64,000 bases of DNA from an uncultured Alistipes sp. (GCA_944326035.1 CALVCS010000004.1:114068-178067), one strand, 5' to 3'; numbered from the stretch's first letter, positions 1 to 9,877 are shown. Numbers and translations: made by a program. The notes: generated by a model from the sequence alone, not told the origin.

Positions 1-2
1 GT

Positions 3-269
3 AACTGGCCGTTGTTCGGGGTTATTCTCTTTTCGTGGAGCATCGCGCTGTTGGAGTACTGCGCCCAGGTGCCGGCCAATCGTTTGGGCTTCATCGGCAA
101 CGGAGGACCTTTCACACTGATGCAACTGAAGGTCATTCAAGAAGTGATCACCTTAGTTGTTTTCACGCTGTTTGCCACCTTACTGTTCAAGGGAGAAGCG
201 CTCCATTGGAATCATCTGGCGGCTTTCGTATGTTTGGTGATGGCCGTCTATTTCGTCTTTATGAAATAA
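3..269 (+). CDS. DMT-superfamily membrane protein, DUF486 type (5' end missing)
   Basis: The reading frame is open from the left edge, so the gene starts outside the window; the TTG at 12 is internal. About 89 residues are visible, against roughly 110-115 usual for DUF486 proteins, so some 25 residues are missing. The visible part holds about three hydrophobic segments, a polar loop with GGPFTLMQLKVIQEV typical of this family, and a C-terminal helix ending in FVFMK. DUF486 proteins are small inner-membrane proteins distantly related to drug/metabolite transporters; the substrate is unknown. The stop is followed 10 bp later by the next gene, so they may be co-transcribed. Confidence 0.8.
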   Translation, partial: NWPLFGVILFSWSIALLEYCAQVPANRLGFIGNGGPFTLMQLKVIQEVITLVVFTLFATLLFKGEALHWNHLAAFVCLVMAVYFVFMK

Positions 270-279
270 CCTGAAAACT

Positions 280-801
280 ATGAAACGAATCGTAACGTTA
301 GTAGCCGCCATCGTGTTATTGAGCGGATGCGTATCGTCCGAAACCGGATGGAGTGACGCACAAAAAGAGGAAGTTCGCTCCCAGATGAGCGAAAATCGGG
401 AAAAATTCATGTTGCAATACATGAGTGAAGAACATTTCGCCTCGTTGCAATCGTGTGTATTGGAAGCCTTGACTGCTATTTTCCCGGCATACGAAGAGTA
501 TGCGGAGTTGAACGACCGGGCCGAAACCCTGGACGGTATGATGTGTGATTGTGCGGTCGATGCGATGGGGGCCAATTACGAAAATCTGAAAATGGTGTTT
601 CCGTGGGAAACCCTGCGAACCGCCGGGATTCTCCCTGCCGGGAAAGCGCTGGTGCCCGAAACCCAGTTTTACAACCAACTGGCCACCTTAATTCGGAATC
701 TGTACCCCAATCCCGACGCCTTCGTGATGGCCTTAATGCTCGACCCGAATGCGCAAAACGATCTGCGTCAGATGATGGCTCAAAGTGCCACGATCCAATA
801 A
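280..801 (+). CDS. Small hypothetical lipoprotein
   Basis: A 173-residue protein with a lipoprotein signal: MKR, hydrophobic core, then lipobox LSGC with Cys17 as the lipidation site. The mature part is acidic and helical, and carries a pair of cysteines (CDC near residue 90) and one more near residue 60, suggesting a disulfide-stabilised helical fold in the periplasm. I do not recognise a family. It lies 10 bp after the DUF486 gene and is followed by a terminator, so it is the last gene of a short transcript. Confidence 0.7.
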   Translation: MKRIVTLVAAIVLLSGCVSSETGWSDAQKEEVRSQMSENREKFMLQYMSEEHFASLQSCVLEALTAIFPAYEEYAELNDRAETLDGMMCDCAVDAMGANYENLKMVFPWETLRTAGILPAGKALVPETQFYNQLATLIRNLYPNPDAFVMALMLDPNAQNDLRQMMAQSATIQ

Positions 802-850
802 CGCCCCCTCGACACGGATACGATTTTGTCCGAGGGGTCCGGAGATACGA

Positions 851-877
851 AAAAAAGCTGCTTTCGGGCAGCTTTTT
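851..877 (+). terminator. Intrinsic terminator after the small lipoprotein
   Basis: A-rich strand, GCTGC stem, TTTCGG loop, GCAGC and a run of six T. It ends the transcript of the lipoprotein gene. The A-run on the other arm could also serve the convergent cold-shock gene. Confidence 0.8.
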
Positions 878-918
878 TGATGCTTTCAGTAAAAAGATTA
901 AGTATTGGGTAATACTAA

Positions 919-1119
919 TTATTCTACTACGGTAACGTTGATTGCCTGTTCGCCTTTCTTGCCTTCACCGACTTCGAACTCTACCTTCTGGCCTTCTTCC
1001 AGACCCCGGAATCCTTCCTTGTTGATACCGGTGTAGTGAACGAAAATGTCGCTACCGGCTTCGGTTGTGATAAAGCCATAACCTTTGGCTGAATCAAACC
1101 ACTTTACTGTACCTTTCAT
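919..1119 (-). CDS. Cold-shock protein, CspA family
   Basis: A 66-residue single cold-shock domain. RNP1 is KGYGFI (residues 12-17) and RNP2 is DIFVHY (24-29), the aromatic RNA-binding surfaces of CspA proteins; KWFDSAKG at the start is also diagnostic. It binds single-stranded nucleic acid and acts as an RNA chaperone. The length is normal for the family. The upstream AT-rich stretch (1120-1240) is longer than other leaders here and could hold the structured 5' leader usual for csp genes, but I cannot show a fold. Convergent with the small lipoprotein gene. Confidence 0.95.
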   Translation of the reverse strand: MKGTVKWFDSAKGYGFITTEAGSDIFVHYTGINKEGFRGLEEGQKVEFEVGEGKKGEQAINVTVVE

Positions 1120-1295
1120 AAAAATAGCAATTAAAAAATCTGTCTTACAAAGAAAAACAAAAAGTTTGATATTCCAATAAAAATCGCGTAAATTTTTCGA
1201 TTCCGTTCTTAATAATTTAACATGACGATATATTTTCTGAGGTCTACAGGAGCTCCAGACCCAAACTTAACAAACGTTTCACGTCTCCCTACAAA

Positions 1296-1322
1296 AAAAA
1301 GTCCTCCTGAGGAGGACTTTTT
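1296..1322 (-). terminator. Intrinsic terminator after fabG
   Basis: Perfect stem AGTCCTCC / GGAGGACT with a TGA loop and A/T runs on both sides, 26 bp past the fabG stop. It is symmetric, so it could also block read-through in the other direction. Confidence 0.8.
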
Positions 1323-1347
1323 GACTATCATAACAGCGGCTACACGA

Positions 1348-2094
1348 TCAGGTGTTCATCGCACCACAAACGTGGATAACCTGCCCGCTGACATACGACG
1401 AGAGATCGGAGGCCAGGAAGAGAGCCACTTTAGCCACCTCTTCAGGCGTTCCTCCACGACGTAACGGAATCTGTTTATACCAGCCTTGTTTGATTTCATC
1501 GGGCAGCGCATCGGTCATGTCGGTCATGATGAAGCCCGGAGCAATGGCATTCGCACGAATGTTACGCGAACCCAGCTCTTTGGCAATCGACTTGGCCAAA
1601 CCGATCAAACCGGCTTTCGAAGCCGAATAGTTGGCTTGAGAAGCATTCCCAGACACACCCACTACCGAGGACATGTTAATAATGCTTCCGCTTTTTTGTT
1701 TCAGCATGATCGGGGTGACGGCGTGGATAAAATTGAAGGCCGATTTCAGATTGACATTGATGACCATATCCCATTGCGCTTCGGACATACGCATCATTAA
1801 TCCATCACGCGTGATACCGGCGTTGTTGACCAAGATATCCACCCGACCGAAGTCGGCCAGAATTTTGGCCACTACATCGGCCGTATCTTGGAAATCCGCG
1901 GCATTCGACGTATACCCTTTCGCCTTGACACCCAGGTCTGTCAACTCTTTTTCGGTGTGCTGGAAGTTCTCGTCTTCCTTCAGATCGGTAAAGGCCACCG
2001 AGGCGCCTTCACGGGCGAATTGCAGAGCGATCGCTTTGCCGATCCCGCGAGCCGCACCGGTCACGATCGCCACTTTTCCTTCCAATAATTTCAT
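1348..2094 (-). CDS. fabG: 3-oxoacyl-[ACP] reductase
   Basis: A 248-residue short-chain dehydrogenase that reduces 3-oxoacyl-ACP to 3-hydroxyacyl-ACP with NADPH in fatty-acid elongation. Visible: the Rossmann motif TGAARGIG (residues 12-19), NNAG (90-93), the catalytic set Ser143, Tyr156, Lys160 in NYSASK, and PGFIMTDM after the active site. The C-terminus VCGAMNT replaces the more common VDGGM. Length is typical. It is transcribed alone from a TATCTTTG box on the minus strand at 2138-2145 and ends at the terminator at 1322. Confidence 0.95.
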   Translation of the reverse strand: MKLLEGKVAIVTGAARGIGKAIALQFAREGASVAFTDLKEDENFQHTEKELTDLGVKAKGYTSNAADFQDTADVVAKILADFGRVDILVNNAGITRDGLMMRMSEAQWDMVINVNLKSAFNFIHAVTPIMLKQKSGSIINMSSVVGVSGNASQANYSASKAGLIGLAKSIAKELGSRNIRANAIAPGFIMTDMTDALPDEIKQGWYKQIPLRRGGTPEEVAKVALFLASDLSSYVSGQVIHVCGAMNT

Positions 2095-2169
2095 GATTAT
2101 ACGTTTGATTAGGTTGTCTTACGGGTTTACCCGACATCAAAGATAGCAATAAATTTAAAATTAGAAAAT

Positions 2170-2201
2170 TTTGCGTTCCTTCCACTCTCTTTGTATCTTT
2201 G
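2170..2201 (+). promoter_or_regulatory. Bacteroidetes-type promoter of the GH2 gene
   Basis: TTTG at 2170-2173, a 20-bp spacer, then TATCTTTG at 2194-2201, matching the TTTG / TAnnTTTG consensus of the Bacteroidetes primary sigma factor. It leaves a leader of about 50 nt before the ATG at 2259 and argues against a start further upstream. Confidence 0.75.
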
Positions 2202-2258
2202 ATAAACGTGCATCGTGCGTTCCCCTGTTTCGTAATTACCCCAAACGATTCCCTTCTT

Positions 2259-5036
2259 ATGAAAAACTGGTTATGCTGTGTGTGGCTTTTACTGCTGTCG
2301 TGGAGCGTCAACGCCACAACTTCCATTCCGCTACCCGAACATCCACGTCCCGACTTTCAGCGAACCGAATGGATCAACTTAAACGGAGCGTGGGCTTTTA
2401 CATTCCACGCCCCGACGGCTCAGGAGGCCCTGTCGACGGGCGATCTTTCACAATTTCAGACCCAGATCCAGGTGCCGTTCCCGTGGGGCTCCCCCCTCTC
2501 CGGGGTGGTCGATGAGGGCGATCGGGGATGGTATGGCCGTTCGATCACGATTCCCGAAACGTGGCAAGGGAAACGGGTATTTCTGGTCATCGGCGCCTCG
2601 GACTGGGAAACCAAAGCCTGGTTAAATGGCCATCCCTTGGGCAGACATCAAGGAGGATATACGCCTTTCGAATTCGAATTGACCGACTTTTTGAGCTATG
2701 GGGTGCCGCAAACCCTGATGATCGAAGCGGACGACACCCCCAACAATCAACATCTCAGTGGAAAGCAAGGGTACGGCAATGCTCGAGGCATCTGGCAAAC
2801 CGTCTACCTGGAAGCCCGGGGCGAAAACTTCATCGAATGGGTTCACTTTTCGCCCGACATCGATCGCTCGACAGTCAAAGTCGACCTCCAACTCAATCGC
2901 GTGCCGGCTCAACCCATGACACTGACCGTCCACTTCCGGGACAGTCTGCAGTCCGATTTTATCTACCAACCCACCTCGAAAACGGTTCATCCGTCCGCTT
3001 TCACTTTCGAAATTCCGCTTCAGAACCAACACCTGTGGTCGCTGGATGATCCCTTTTTATATGAAACCGAAATCGTATTGAGTGCAAAGAATCAGACGAT
3101 CGATCGAGTCGACAGTTATTTCGGTCAACGTAAAATCAGCGTCGTCGATCTACCCGGCAGCGGCTACCCTTATGTCGCTCTGAACAACAAACCGATCTAC
3201 CTGCAGCTGTGCCTCGATCAAAGCTACCATCCCGAAGGTTTCTATACGTTCCCCAGCGACGAATTCATGCGCCAGGAAATTCTGCTCTCCAAACGCCTCG
3301 GTCTCACCGGTAACCGCATCCACATCAAGAGCGAGATACCCCGCAAACTCTACTGGGCCGATAAATTGGGCTTATTGATCATGGCAGACATTCCGAACTT
3401 CTGGGGTGAGCCCAACGAGGCCGCCCGACAAGACTGGGAACACTGCATGCGCGAACAGATCAAACGCGACTACAACCATCCTTCGATCTTCTGTTGGGTC
3501 GACTTTAACGAAACCTGGGGCTTATTCACCCAACGTACCACTCCGGAAGGCAAGCAACGGCAATATCTGCCCGAAACACAGGAATGGGTTCGGTGCATGT
3601 ATCTTGAAACCAAATCCTTGGATCCCACGCGTCTGGTCGAGGACAACTCTCCCTGCAACAACGACCATGTACAGACCGATCTGAACAGCTGGCACAGTTA
3701 TCTTCCCGGCTATTTATGGGCCGATCAAATCGCCCGATACGATCGCGAAACCTATCCCGGATCGAGTTTCAATTACATCGGAGAGAACACCCAGGGTCGT
3801 GAGCCGATGCTCAACAGCGAATGCGGTAATGTCTGGGGATACACCGGCAGCACCGGAGACGTGGACTTTACCTGGGACTATCACCTGATGATGAATGCTT
3901 TCCGGAGCCACCCCAAAGTATGCGGATGGCTCTACACCGAACATCATGATGTGATCAACGAATGGAACGGCTACGTCAAATACGACCGTTCGCCCAAAAT
4001 CGACGGCCTGAATGAATTGGTGCCGGGCATGAGTCTGGCCGATTTCCATTCGCCCTATTACATCGTCATTCCGGGCGATATCTGTACGGAGGTGAAGGCC
4101 GGTAGTCAGATCGAAGTGCCGTTATACGCCTCGTTCATGACCGATCGTGATCCGGGACCGCTCACCCTCACCACACGGTTGGTCGGATGGAATAGTTGGG
4201 GAGAATATCAGGAACAGGCCTCAGAAGATCACGCATTCGACCTGCCGTTTGAACCGTTTATGAGCCGTTCGATCGCCCCGATCACCCTCGACCTGCCCGA
4301 ACAGAATGGATTGTATCTCTTACAAGTCTGGCTGTCCGATGCGGGAGGCAGCGTGCTCCATCGCAATTTCACCACCTTCCGTATTAAAGACGGAGCGAAT
4401 CCCTCGACTGAAGCCGTGCAAACCCTCACCTTTGCCCCCAATTCCTTCACGAAACAAAGTTGGAGCCTGTTGCAAAACGAGATACTGGAGGGCCAAAAGG
4501 TCAACGGATTTGGAGCCGGTTATTTCGAATATACCCTGCCTTGGCCCGCCCATTGTTCGCTGGACGAGATCTGTGCAGCCACATTACGCTTCGAGGCTTC
4601 GGCCAAACAACTGTTCGGCAAAGATCGACAGGGCGTAGATTCGTTGGCCGATCTCGACTTCATGCGGGGCGGAGGCACCCACGATCCGTGCAAAAATGCC
4701 AACTCCTACGCGATGACCGATACGAAGCGGTACGACTCATGGGTCAAAGTCTATGTCAATGGCATAGCGGCCGGTCTGTACTATCTTCCCGACGACCCGG
4801 CCGACCATCGAGGCATTCTCTCCTGGCAGGCCCAGCCTCGAGATCGTCGCTTGCGGGAAGCCGGTTCATACGGTTACCTGATCAACGCAACGCTTCCCCT
4901 GGAGGCTCTGCACGAAGGGGAACCCATCGTCATTCGCCTGGAAGTTCCGCAAGAAATCGGCCATGGACTGGCTATTTATGGTCAGGATTTCGGCCGATAC
5001 CCGCTGGATCCTACCCTGATGCTGCAGAAAAAATAG
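2259..5036 (+). CDS. Secreted glycoside hydrolase family 2 enzyme
   Basis: A 925-residue protein with a signal peptide (MKNWLCCVWLLLLSWSVNA), exported to the periplasm or surface. Domain order: GH2 sugar-binding jelly roll (about 20-190), immunoglobulin-like linker (190-290), TIM barrel (300-620), then a C-terminal beta-rich extension. The likely acid/base is Glu418 in CWVDFNETWG and the nucleophile Glu521 in LNSECGNVWG. GH2 retaining enzymes act as beta-galactosidases, beta-glucuronidases, beta-mannosidases and others; the substrate cannot be told here. The ATG at 2259 was chosen because the signal peptide begins there; an in-frame extension back to 2199 has no secretion signal and overlaps the promoter. 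No SusC/SusD genes are adjacent. Confidence 0.88.
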   Translation: MKNWLCCVWLLLLSWSVNATTSIPLPEHPRPDFQRTEWINLNGAWAFTFHAPTAQEALSTGDLSQFQTQIQVPFPWGSPLSGVVDEGDRGWYGRSITIPETWQGKRVFLVIGASDWETKAWLNGHPLGRHQGGYTPFEFELTDFLSYGVPQTLMIEADDTPNNQHLSGKQGYGNARGIWQTVYLEARGENFIEWVHFSPDIDRSTVKVDLQLNRVPAQPMTLTVHFRDSLQSDFIYQPTSKTVHPSAFTFEIPLQNQHLWSLDDPFLYETEIVLSAKNQTIDRVDSYFGQRKISVVDLPGSGYPYVALNNKPIYLQLCLDQSYHPEGFYTFPSDEFMRQEILLSKRLGLTGNRIHIKSEIPRKLYWADKLGLLIMADIPNFWGEPNEAARQDWEHCMREQIKRDYNHPSIFCWVDFNETWGLFTQRTTPEGKQRQYLPETQEWVRCMYLETKSLDPTRLVEDNSPCNNDHVQTDLNSWHSYLPGYLWADQIARYDRETYPGSSFNYIGENTQGREPMLNSECGNVWGYTGSTGDVDFTWDYHLMMNAFRSHPKVCGWLYTEHHDVINEWNGYVKYDRSPKIDGLNELVPGMSLADFHSPYYIVIPGDICTEVKAGSQIEVPLYASFMTDRDPGPLTLTTRLVGWNSWGEYQEQASEDHAFDLPFEPFMSRSIAPITLDLPEQNGLYLLQVWLSDAGGSVLHRNFTTFRIKDGANPSTEAVQTLTFAPNSFTKQSWSLLQNEILEGQKVNGFGAGYFEYTLPWPAHCSLDEICAATLRFEASAKQLFGKDRQGVDSLADLDFMRGGGTHDPCKNANSYAMTDTKRYDSWVKVYVNGIAAGLYYLPDDPADHRGILSWQAQPRDRRLREAGSYGYLINATLPLEALHEGEPIVIRLEVPQEIGHGLAIYGQDFGRYPLDPTLMLQKK

Positions 5037-5146
5037 CACCGTTCTATCCCGGGATTGCGGAGATTTTATTACATTTGGACGATGAATCGCAAGAAACCTC
5101 TACGATTCGATCTGCACGGTAAGTATTTTTATTTAACCTCATACCT

Positions 5147-6427
5147 ATGACAAGAGATACGAAACTATTCGACCTGATCGGTCAGGAAAAAGAGCGGCAG
5201 ACACATGGTATCGAACTGATCGCTTCGGAAAATTTCGTCAGCGACCAGGTCATGGAAGCCATGGGCTCGGTGTTGACCAACAAATACGCCGAAGGCTATC
5301 CGGGCGCTCGCTATTACGGCGGTTGCCAAATCATCGATCAGGTGGAACAGCTGGCCATCGATCGTCTGTGCCAACTCTATGGCGCCGAATACGCCAATGT
5401 GCAACCTCACTCGGGCGCACAAGCCAATATGGCTGTTTTCCAAGCCATTCTGAAACCGGGCGATACGTTTATGGGACTCGATCTGGCGCACGGCGGGCAC
5501 CTTTCGCATGGTTCGCCGGTCAACACGTCGGGGATTCTCTACAAAGCGGTGGGGTATAAGCTCAACGAAGAAACCGGCCGGATCGACTATGATGCCATGG
5601 AACAGCTGGCCCTGGAACATAAACCGAAATTGATCGTCGGGGGCGCTTCGGCCTACAGCCGCGAATGGGATTATAAACGAATGCGTGAAATCGCCGATCG
5701 GGTAGGGGCCTTATTGATGATCGACATGGCCCATACGGCCGGTCTGATTGCAGCGGGGCTGCTCGACAATCCGGTCAAATACGCACATGTCGTGACCTCT
5801 ACCACCCATAAGACCTTGCGTGGACCTCGTGGAGGGATTATTCTCATCGGCAAAGACTTCGATAACCCGTGGGGCATTAAAACCCCGAAAGGCGAAATCA
5901 AGAAGATGTCGGCCTTGATTAACTCGGCCGTTTTCCCGGGCATCCAGGGAGGTCCGCTGGAACATGTCATTGCCGCCAAAGCCGTAGCCTTTGGAGAGGC
6001 CTTGGAACCGACCTACAAAACCTATCAGATGCAGGTACGCAAAAATGCCAATGCCATGGCAGAAGCCTTTATTCGGCGAGGATATAAGATCGTGTCGGGC
6101 GGTACGGATAACCATCTGATGTTGATCGATCTGCGCACCAAATTCCCCGATCTAACCGGGAAGGTCGCCGAAAAAGCCCTCGAAAAAGCCGACATCACCA
6201 CCAACAAGAACATGGTGCCGTTCGACAGTCGCTCTCCGTTCCAGACCTCCGGCATCCGTGTCGGAACGCCGGCCATCACGACGCGCGGCCTGAAAGAGGA
6301 TCAGATGGAACAAATCGTCGATCTGATCGACCGCGTATTGAATGCCCCCGATGACGAATCGGTACAGGCACAGGTCCGTTCAGAAGTACATGCTTTGATG
6401 GCCGGACGTCCATTATTCGCCTGGTAG
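5147..6427 (+). CDS. glyA: Serine hydroxymethyltransferase
   Basis: A 426-residue PLP enzyme of the cytosol that converts serine and tetrahydrofolate to glycine and 5,10-methylene-tetrahydrofolate, the main source of one-carbon units. Diagnostic segments: ELIASENF near the N-terminus, YPGARYYGG, and the PLP lysine Lys222 in [13 protein letters not shown]. Length and order are normal. The 110-bp gap after the GH2 gene contains no clear riboswitch fold. A strong terminator follows directly. Confidence 0.97.
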   Translation: MTRDTKLFDLIGQEKERQTHGIELIASENFVSDQVMEAMGSVLTNKYAEGYPGARYYGGCQIIDQVEQLAIDRLCQLYGAEYANVQPHSGAQANMAVFQAILKPGDTFMGLDLAHGGHLSHGSPVNTSGILYKAVGYKLNEETGRIDYDAMEQLALEHKPKLIVGGASAYSREWDYKRMREIADRVGALLMIDMAHTAGLIAAGLLDNPVKYAHVVTSTTHKTLRGPRGGIILIGKDFDNPWGIKTPKGEIKKMSALINSAVFPGIQGGPLEHVIAAKAVAFGEALEPTYKTYQMQVRKNANAMAEAFIRRGYKIVSGGTDNHLMLIDLRTKFPDLTGKVAEKALEKADITTNKNMVPFDSRSPFQTSGIRVGTPAITTRGLKEDQMEQIVDLIDRVLNAPDDESVQAQVRSEVHALMAGRPLFAW

Positions 6428-6443
6428 ATCGATACTCCCCCAT

Positions 6444-6481
6444 AAAAAAGAGAAAGAGAGTTTCCTCTCTTTCTCTTTTTT
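6444..6481 (+). terminator. Intrinsic terminator after glyA
   Basis: A 17-bp stem of AAAAAAGAGAAAGAGAG paired with its complement around a TTTC loop, ending in TTTTTT, 17 bp after the glyA stop. Confidence 0.9.
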
Positions 6482-6698
6482 ATGTCTCTGACCTTTCCTC
6501 CTGCGTTTGTTCCATCGCTCCTCCTTCGCGTTTTCCTTTCAAGAAGATATGAAGCCACAGGACGAAAACGCAACAAACTTTCAGTTTGGTAATTGATCAG
6601 AGTCTGTCAGACATTCCTCCTTCGCTCCTTTTCAGGTCCTTTGAAAACGTTCTTCCGAACCAGAAAAGGAATGCGTCATCCGGCATGGGTCCTACGGT
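6482..6698. other. Intergenic gap between glyA and the M64 peptidase gene
   Basis: About 215 bp between convergent genes. I see no convincing coding frame, RNA or repeat, apart from short CTCCTTCGC-like pyrimidine-rich stretches near 6520 and 6620. Confidence 0.5.
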
Positions 6699-8783
6699 TT
6701 AGGGCAGAAAGATCGGAGCCGTGTGTGGTTGGGCCGGTTGCCAAATCACAGAAGCAGGCAACGAGGGCGGAATCACGTCCTTTTCCAAAAATTTCTCCAA
6801 CGAATACGATTCTCCGGCACTCTGCAGAATCCGCTGGACAATCAACAGGCGACTGTATGCATTGAACCCTGCGCCCGATCCGCTTTGTTTCATGAGACTG
6901 TTATTCTCTGAACGCCAAACACCATACGCATACTGATACCCGCCTTCGTAAGCCCCGACCATTTCATAGCCGGGCAACCCGATCAACGACGCCCAATGAA
7001 CCTGCTGAGGATCATCCGTCAAATCCAGATTCAGGTAATAGCCTCGTCCGAAGAGCTGTCGCAATTCACTGGCTTTCGAGTCTGGGATCGTGTGTCCACC
7101 CATGTATTCATCGCCCAAACGACCAATAGCATGTCCGCCCAACTCATGCACGAGGGTGGTTTCGAAACTGCTGGCCAACGTACCAATCGAATAATTCGCC
7201 TTTTCCGACACGAAATAGGTCGTTCCACCATGTCTTTTCGAATTGGCAATCACCGCAATCGCACAATCGGGTCGATGAGCATATCCGGGAGCCTTTGCCG
7301 CATAACTTTCCATCGTAGCTTGATCCAGGCTCATCTGACTGGAACTCTCATCCGCATACATCACGCCCAAACGTGAATTACGCGCATATCCCGGTTGAGA
7401 AACTCCGCTTTGCGGCGAAACCACCTTAACGATATAGACATTAAAATAGTTGCGGTAGGTTTTATAAGGTTCATACTGGAAGAGGGCCTCGATTCCCTGG
7501 ATCATTTTACTTTCATACGTTCCGCCTGTTCCCATCTCTTGACTGGTAAAGCCATCTCCCATAAAGATCAGATTGAATCCCCGATCCGGCATCGGTTCAG
7601 CATAGGTAATCACCTGACCGTCTTGGGAATAATCATCACTTTCCAGGTTGTCATTCAGATTGGCAAATCCATAGCCGTCCCGCTGAGGCGAAGCAATCCA
7701 TCCCTCATAATAAGGTAACTGCATCACATCGTCCGGGATAACGCCGTTAAAACAGTTAAAACTCAGATCACACGTTTCCAGACTGGTCATCTGCGCAAAT
7801 CCGGCAGGCAAACCGCCCGACAATCGGTTACGTTGTAACTGTAAAGAGGTTAACTGCTGCATATTGCCCATACTTTCGGGCAACGATCCGGAGAGATTAT
7901 TATAGCTCAGATTCAACTCTTCGAGCTGACGCAACTGGCCGATACTTTCCGGAAGCAACCCATACAGCTGATTTTTATGCAACGTCATCGATTGCAGCGC
8001 CGTCAACTGCCCGATCTCTTCCGGAAGCGGTTCATTGAAGGCATTATCATTCAAGGCCAACGTTTGCAACTGGGTCAAATTGCCGATCGACGCAGGAATC
8101 CCACCAGAAAGATTATTGACCGTCAGATCGAGAATTTGCAAGTTTCGCAGGTTGCCGATGCTTTCCGGAATATGGCCCGTCAACGCATCATGCGAAAAGT
8201 AGAGCTTTTCTAAATAGGGCAGATCGCCGATCTCTTCGGGAATCTCGCCGGAAAGGTTGTTGGCATACATATAGATCACCAACACATGTCCCTGATCATC
8301 AGTTCGAATACCCTCCCATTGACCGATCGGCTTATCACTCAACCAATTTTCCTGGGCCTTCCAATTCGGTCCGTTCATCTGATTATAGATCGCCAGCAGA
8401 GCCGCCAGTTCACTGCCCTCCGGCGCCTGCAACCCGGCATCCTGTCGGACCACAAACGTAGCTTGTCTACCTGAAGCCGAAATCGATAACGTACCCTCTC
8501 TTATCGAGAACGAAGCGTTCTCTTTCACGGTTACCTGTACCGTTGTCGTTCCGCTTTCCCCTTGCTGAGGTGACACCGACACCCAAGAGGCTTCGCCCAG
8601 ATCGATGCTCCAGGCTCGGTTCGTATTGATTTGAAAAGATTGTTGGGTAACGCCGTCCGCAAAATGTAAGGTTTCAGGAGTGATCGATAGAGCCGGCTCA
8701 TCCTCGTCCTTGGTACAAGCGGACAGTCCTCCGATCAGGATGCACAGTCCCCAAAGAATACTTAGTCGTGAAAAAGTCTTCAT
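6699..8783 (-). CDS. Surface lipoprotein: BACON domain, leucine-rich repeats and M64 metallopeptidase
   Basis: A 694-residue lipoprotein (lipobox LSAC, Cys23). Domains: a BACON-type beta domain (about 33-115, ending FVVRQDA), plant-type leucine-rich repeats with the LSGxIPxxIGNLxxLQxL pattern (about 125-365), then a peptidase M64 (IgA-peptidase-like) domain (about 395-660). The zinc motif is HELGGHAIGRLGDEY (His546, Glu547, His551, Asp558), the HExxHxxGxxxD form of M64. BACON and LRR parts suggest binding to glycans or host proteins, with proteolysis at the cell surface. The true substrate is unknown. It stands alone between glyA and the thioesterase gene. Confidence 0.88.
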   Translation of the reverse strand: MKTFSRLSILWGLCILIGGLSACTKDEDEPALSITPETLHFADGVTQQSFQINTNRAWSIDLGEASWVSVSPQQGESGTTTVQVTVKENASFSIREGTLSISASGRQATFVVRQDAGLQAPEGSELAALLAIYNQMNGPNWKAQENWLSDKPIGQWEGIRTDDQGHVLVIYMYANNLSGEIPEEIGDLPYLEKLYFSHDALTGHIPESIGNLRNLQILDLTVNNLSGGIPASIGNLTQLQTLALNDNAFNEPLPEEIGQLTALQSMTLHKNQLYGLLPESIGQLRQLEELNLSYNNLSGSLPESMGNMQQLTSLQLQRNRLSGGLPAGFAQMTSLETCDLSFNCFNGVIPDDVMQLPYYEGWIASPQRDGYGFANLNDNLESDDYSQDGQVITYAEPMPDRGFNLIFMGDGFTSQEMGTGGTYESKMIQGIEALFQYEPYKTYRNYFNVYIVKVVSPQSGVSQPGYARNSRLGVMYADESSSQMSLDQATMESYAAKAPGYAHRPDCAIAVIANSKRHGGTTYFVSEKANYSIGTLASSFETTLVHELGGHAIGRLGDEYMGGHTIPDSKASELRQLFGRGYYLNLDLTDDPQQVHWASLIGLPGYEMVGAYEGGYQYAYGVWRSENNSLMKQSGSGAGFNAYSRLLIVQRILQSAGESYSLEKFLEKDVIPPSLPASVIWQPAQPHTAPIFLP

Positions 8784-8870
8784 AACCTATCGTTTTTATT
8801 TTCTTTGAAGTTACGAAAACTTTTTCTAAAAATCGTCTAAAAAGCCCCCGAAATATGCAAAATTATGTTA

Positions 8871-9269
8871 CTAAAGGGCCTCTTCCAAGGCTTTGCGCCA
8901 ACGCTCCGGAATCGGAATGGATTGCTGGGCGGCAAAATCGAAACAAACCAGAGTCACCACGCTATCCGTTTTCAACTCTTGCGTTTCGGTATTGATAATT
9001 TGTTGAGTCAAGGTAAAACTCTTATGACCGATTTCACGAACGCGGGTTCTCACGATAATGGGCTCGGTCATCCGAATCTGTCGGATAAACGACGTATTGA
9101 TCGCTACGGTAATCAGCCCCTCTTCCCGCCAATAGGGTTCCAAGTGCAGAACCTGATGAAAAAAATCGCTCTTCCCTACATCGAAATAGTGCTGTTGATT
9201 GACATTGTTGACGTGGCCCAGCATATCCACATCGGCAAATCGCATCTGTATTTTGGTATCGACGACCAT
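8871..9269 (-). CDS. Acyl-CoA thioesterase, hotdog fold (4HBT)
   Basis: A 132-residue YbgC/FadM-like hotdog protein. The signature FADVDMLGHVNNVNQQHYFD (residues 10-29) carries the Asp of the active site and the HVNN turn. Such enzymes hydrolyse acyl-CoA or acyl-ACP thioesters in the cytosol. The open frame extends upstream into tsaC, but homology begins at MVVDTKIQMRF, so the ATG at 9269 is chosen. It begins 2 bp after the tsaC stop, so the two are probably translated from one transcript. Confidence 0.85.
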   Translation of the reverse strand: MVVDTKIQMRFADVDMLGHVNNVNQQHYFDVGKSDFFHQVLHLEPYWREEGLITVAINTSFIRQIRMTEPIIVRTRVREIGHKSFTLTQQIINTETQELKTDSVVTLVCFDFAAQQSIPIPERWRKALEEAL

Positions 9270-9270
9270 C

Positions 9271-9834
9271 TTATTCCCGAATGATTTTAATTTCTCCTTG
9301 GGGGCCCACCATGATGATCGAAGAGGCTTTATGCGAAGCCCCCTCTTCACAGGACGGATCCACCACATAATCGACTCCACGTAGAATGTCTCCCGAAATT
9401 TCACTGAACGTCGCGGGAGAAGGTTTGCCCGACAAGTTGGCCGAAGTCGAGACCAACGGGCGGTTGAGTTTATGAATCAGTCGTTGACAAAATTCGTTTT
9501 TCGGAATGCGGATGCCCAATGTTCCGCTTTCGGGAACGAGATTGGACGCAACCCCCCGGGCTTCCGGCAAGATCAGCGTCAACGGCTTATCGGCCACTTC
9601 GAAAAGCTGCCAGGCAATTTCCGGTACCTTTTGAATATACAACGAGACCTTGTCGATCTGATCCAATAGGACCAACATACTGGTTTTGTTAACACTCTGT
9701 TTCAGGTCGTAAATGCGTTGCACGGCCTTTTCATTGGTGGCATCGCAGCCGATGCCCCAAACCGTATCGGTCGGGTAGAGGATGATCCCTCCCCGTTTGA
9801 GCACCTCAAGTGCTTCTTTTATTTGTTCTTCCAT
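9271..9834 (-). CDS. L-threonylcarbamoyladenylate synthase (TsaC/Sua5 family)
   Basis: A 187-residue YrdC-domain protein that makes threonylcarbamoyl-AMP from threonine, bicarbonate and ATP for the t6A37 modification of ANN-decoding tRNAs. Diagnostic: LYPTDTVWGIGCDA (residues 19-32), KRGG, and the PLVSTSANLSGKPSP segment near residue 130. It is the short TsaC-like form without the extra Sua5 domain. First gene of a two-gene transcript with the thioesterase. Confidence 0.92.
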   Translation of the reverse strand: MEEQIKEALEVLKRGGIILYPTDTVWGIGCDATNEKAVQRIYDLKQSVNKTSMLVLLDQIDKVSLYIQKVPEIAWQLFEVADKPLTLILPEARGVASNLVPESGTLGIRIPKNEFCQRLIHKLNRPLVSTSANLSGKPSPATFSEISGDILRGVDYVVDPSCEEGASHKASSIIMVGPQGEIKIIRE

Positions 9835-9877
9835 CCTTCGATTTCTGACTTCATAAACCCAACAAAAGTAATATTTT

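Noticed and set aside
5037..5146. Possible riboswitch before glyA
   Set aside because: The 110-bp leader shows no tandem glycine-riboswitch or SAM/THF aptamer features that I can recognise.
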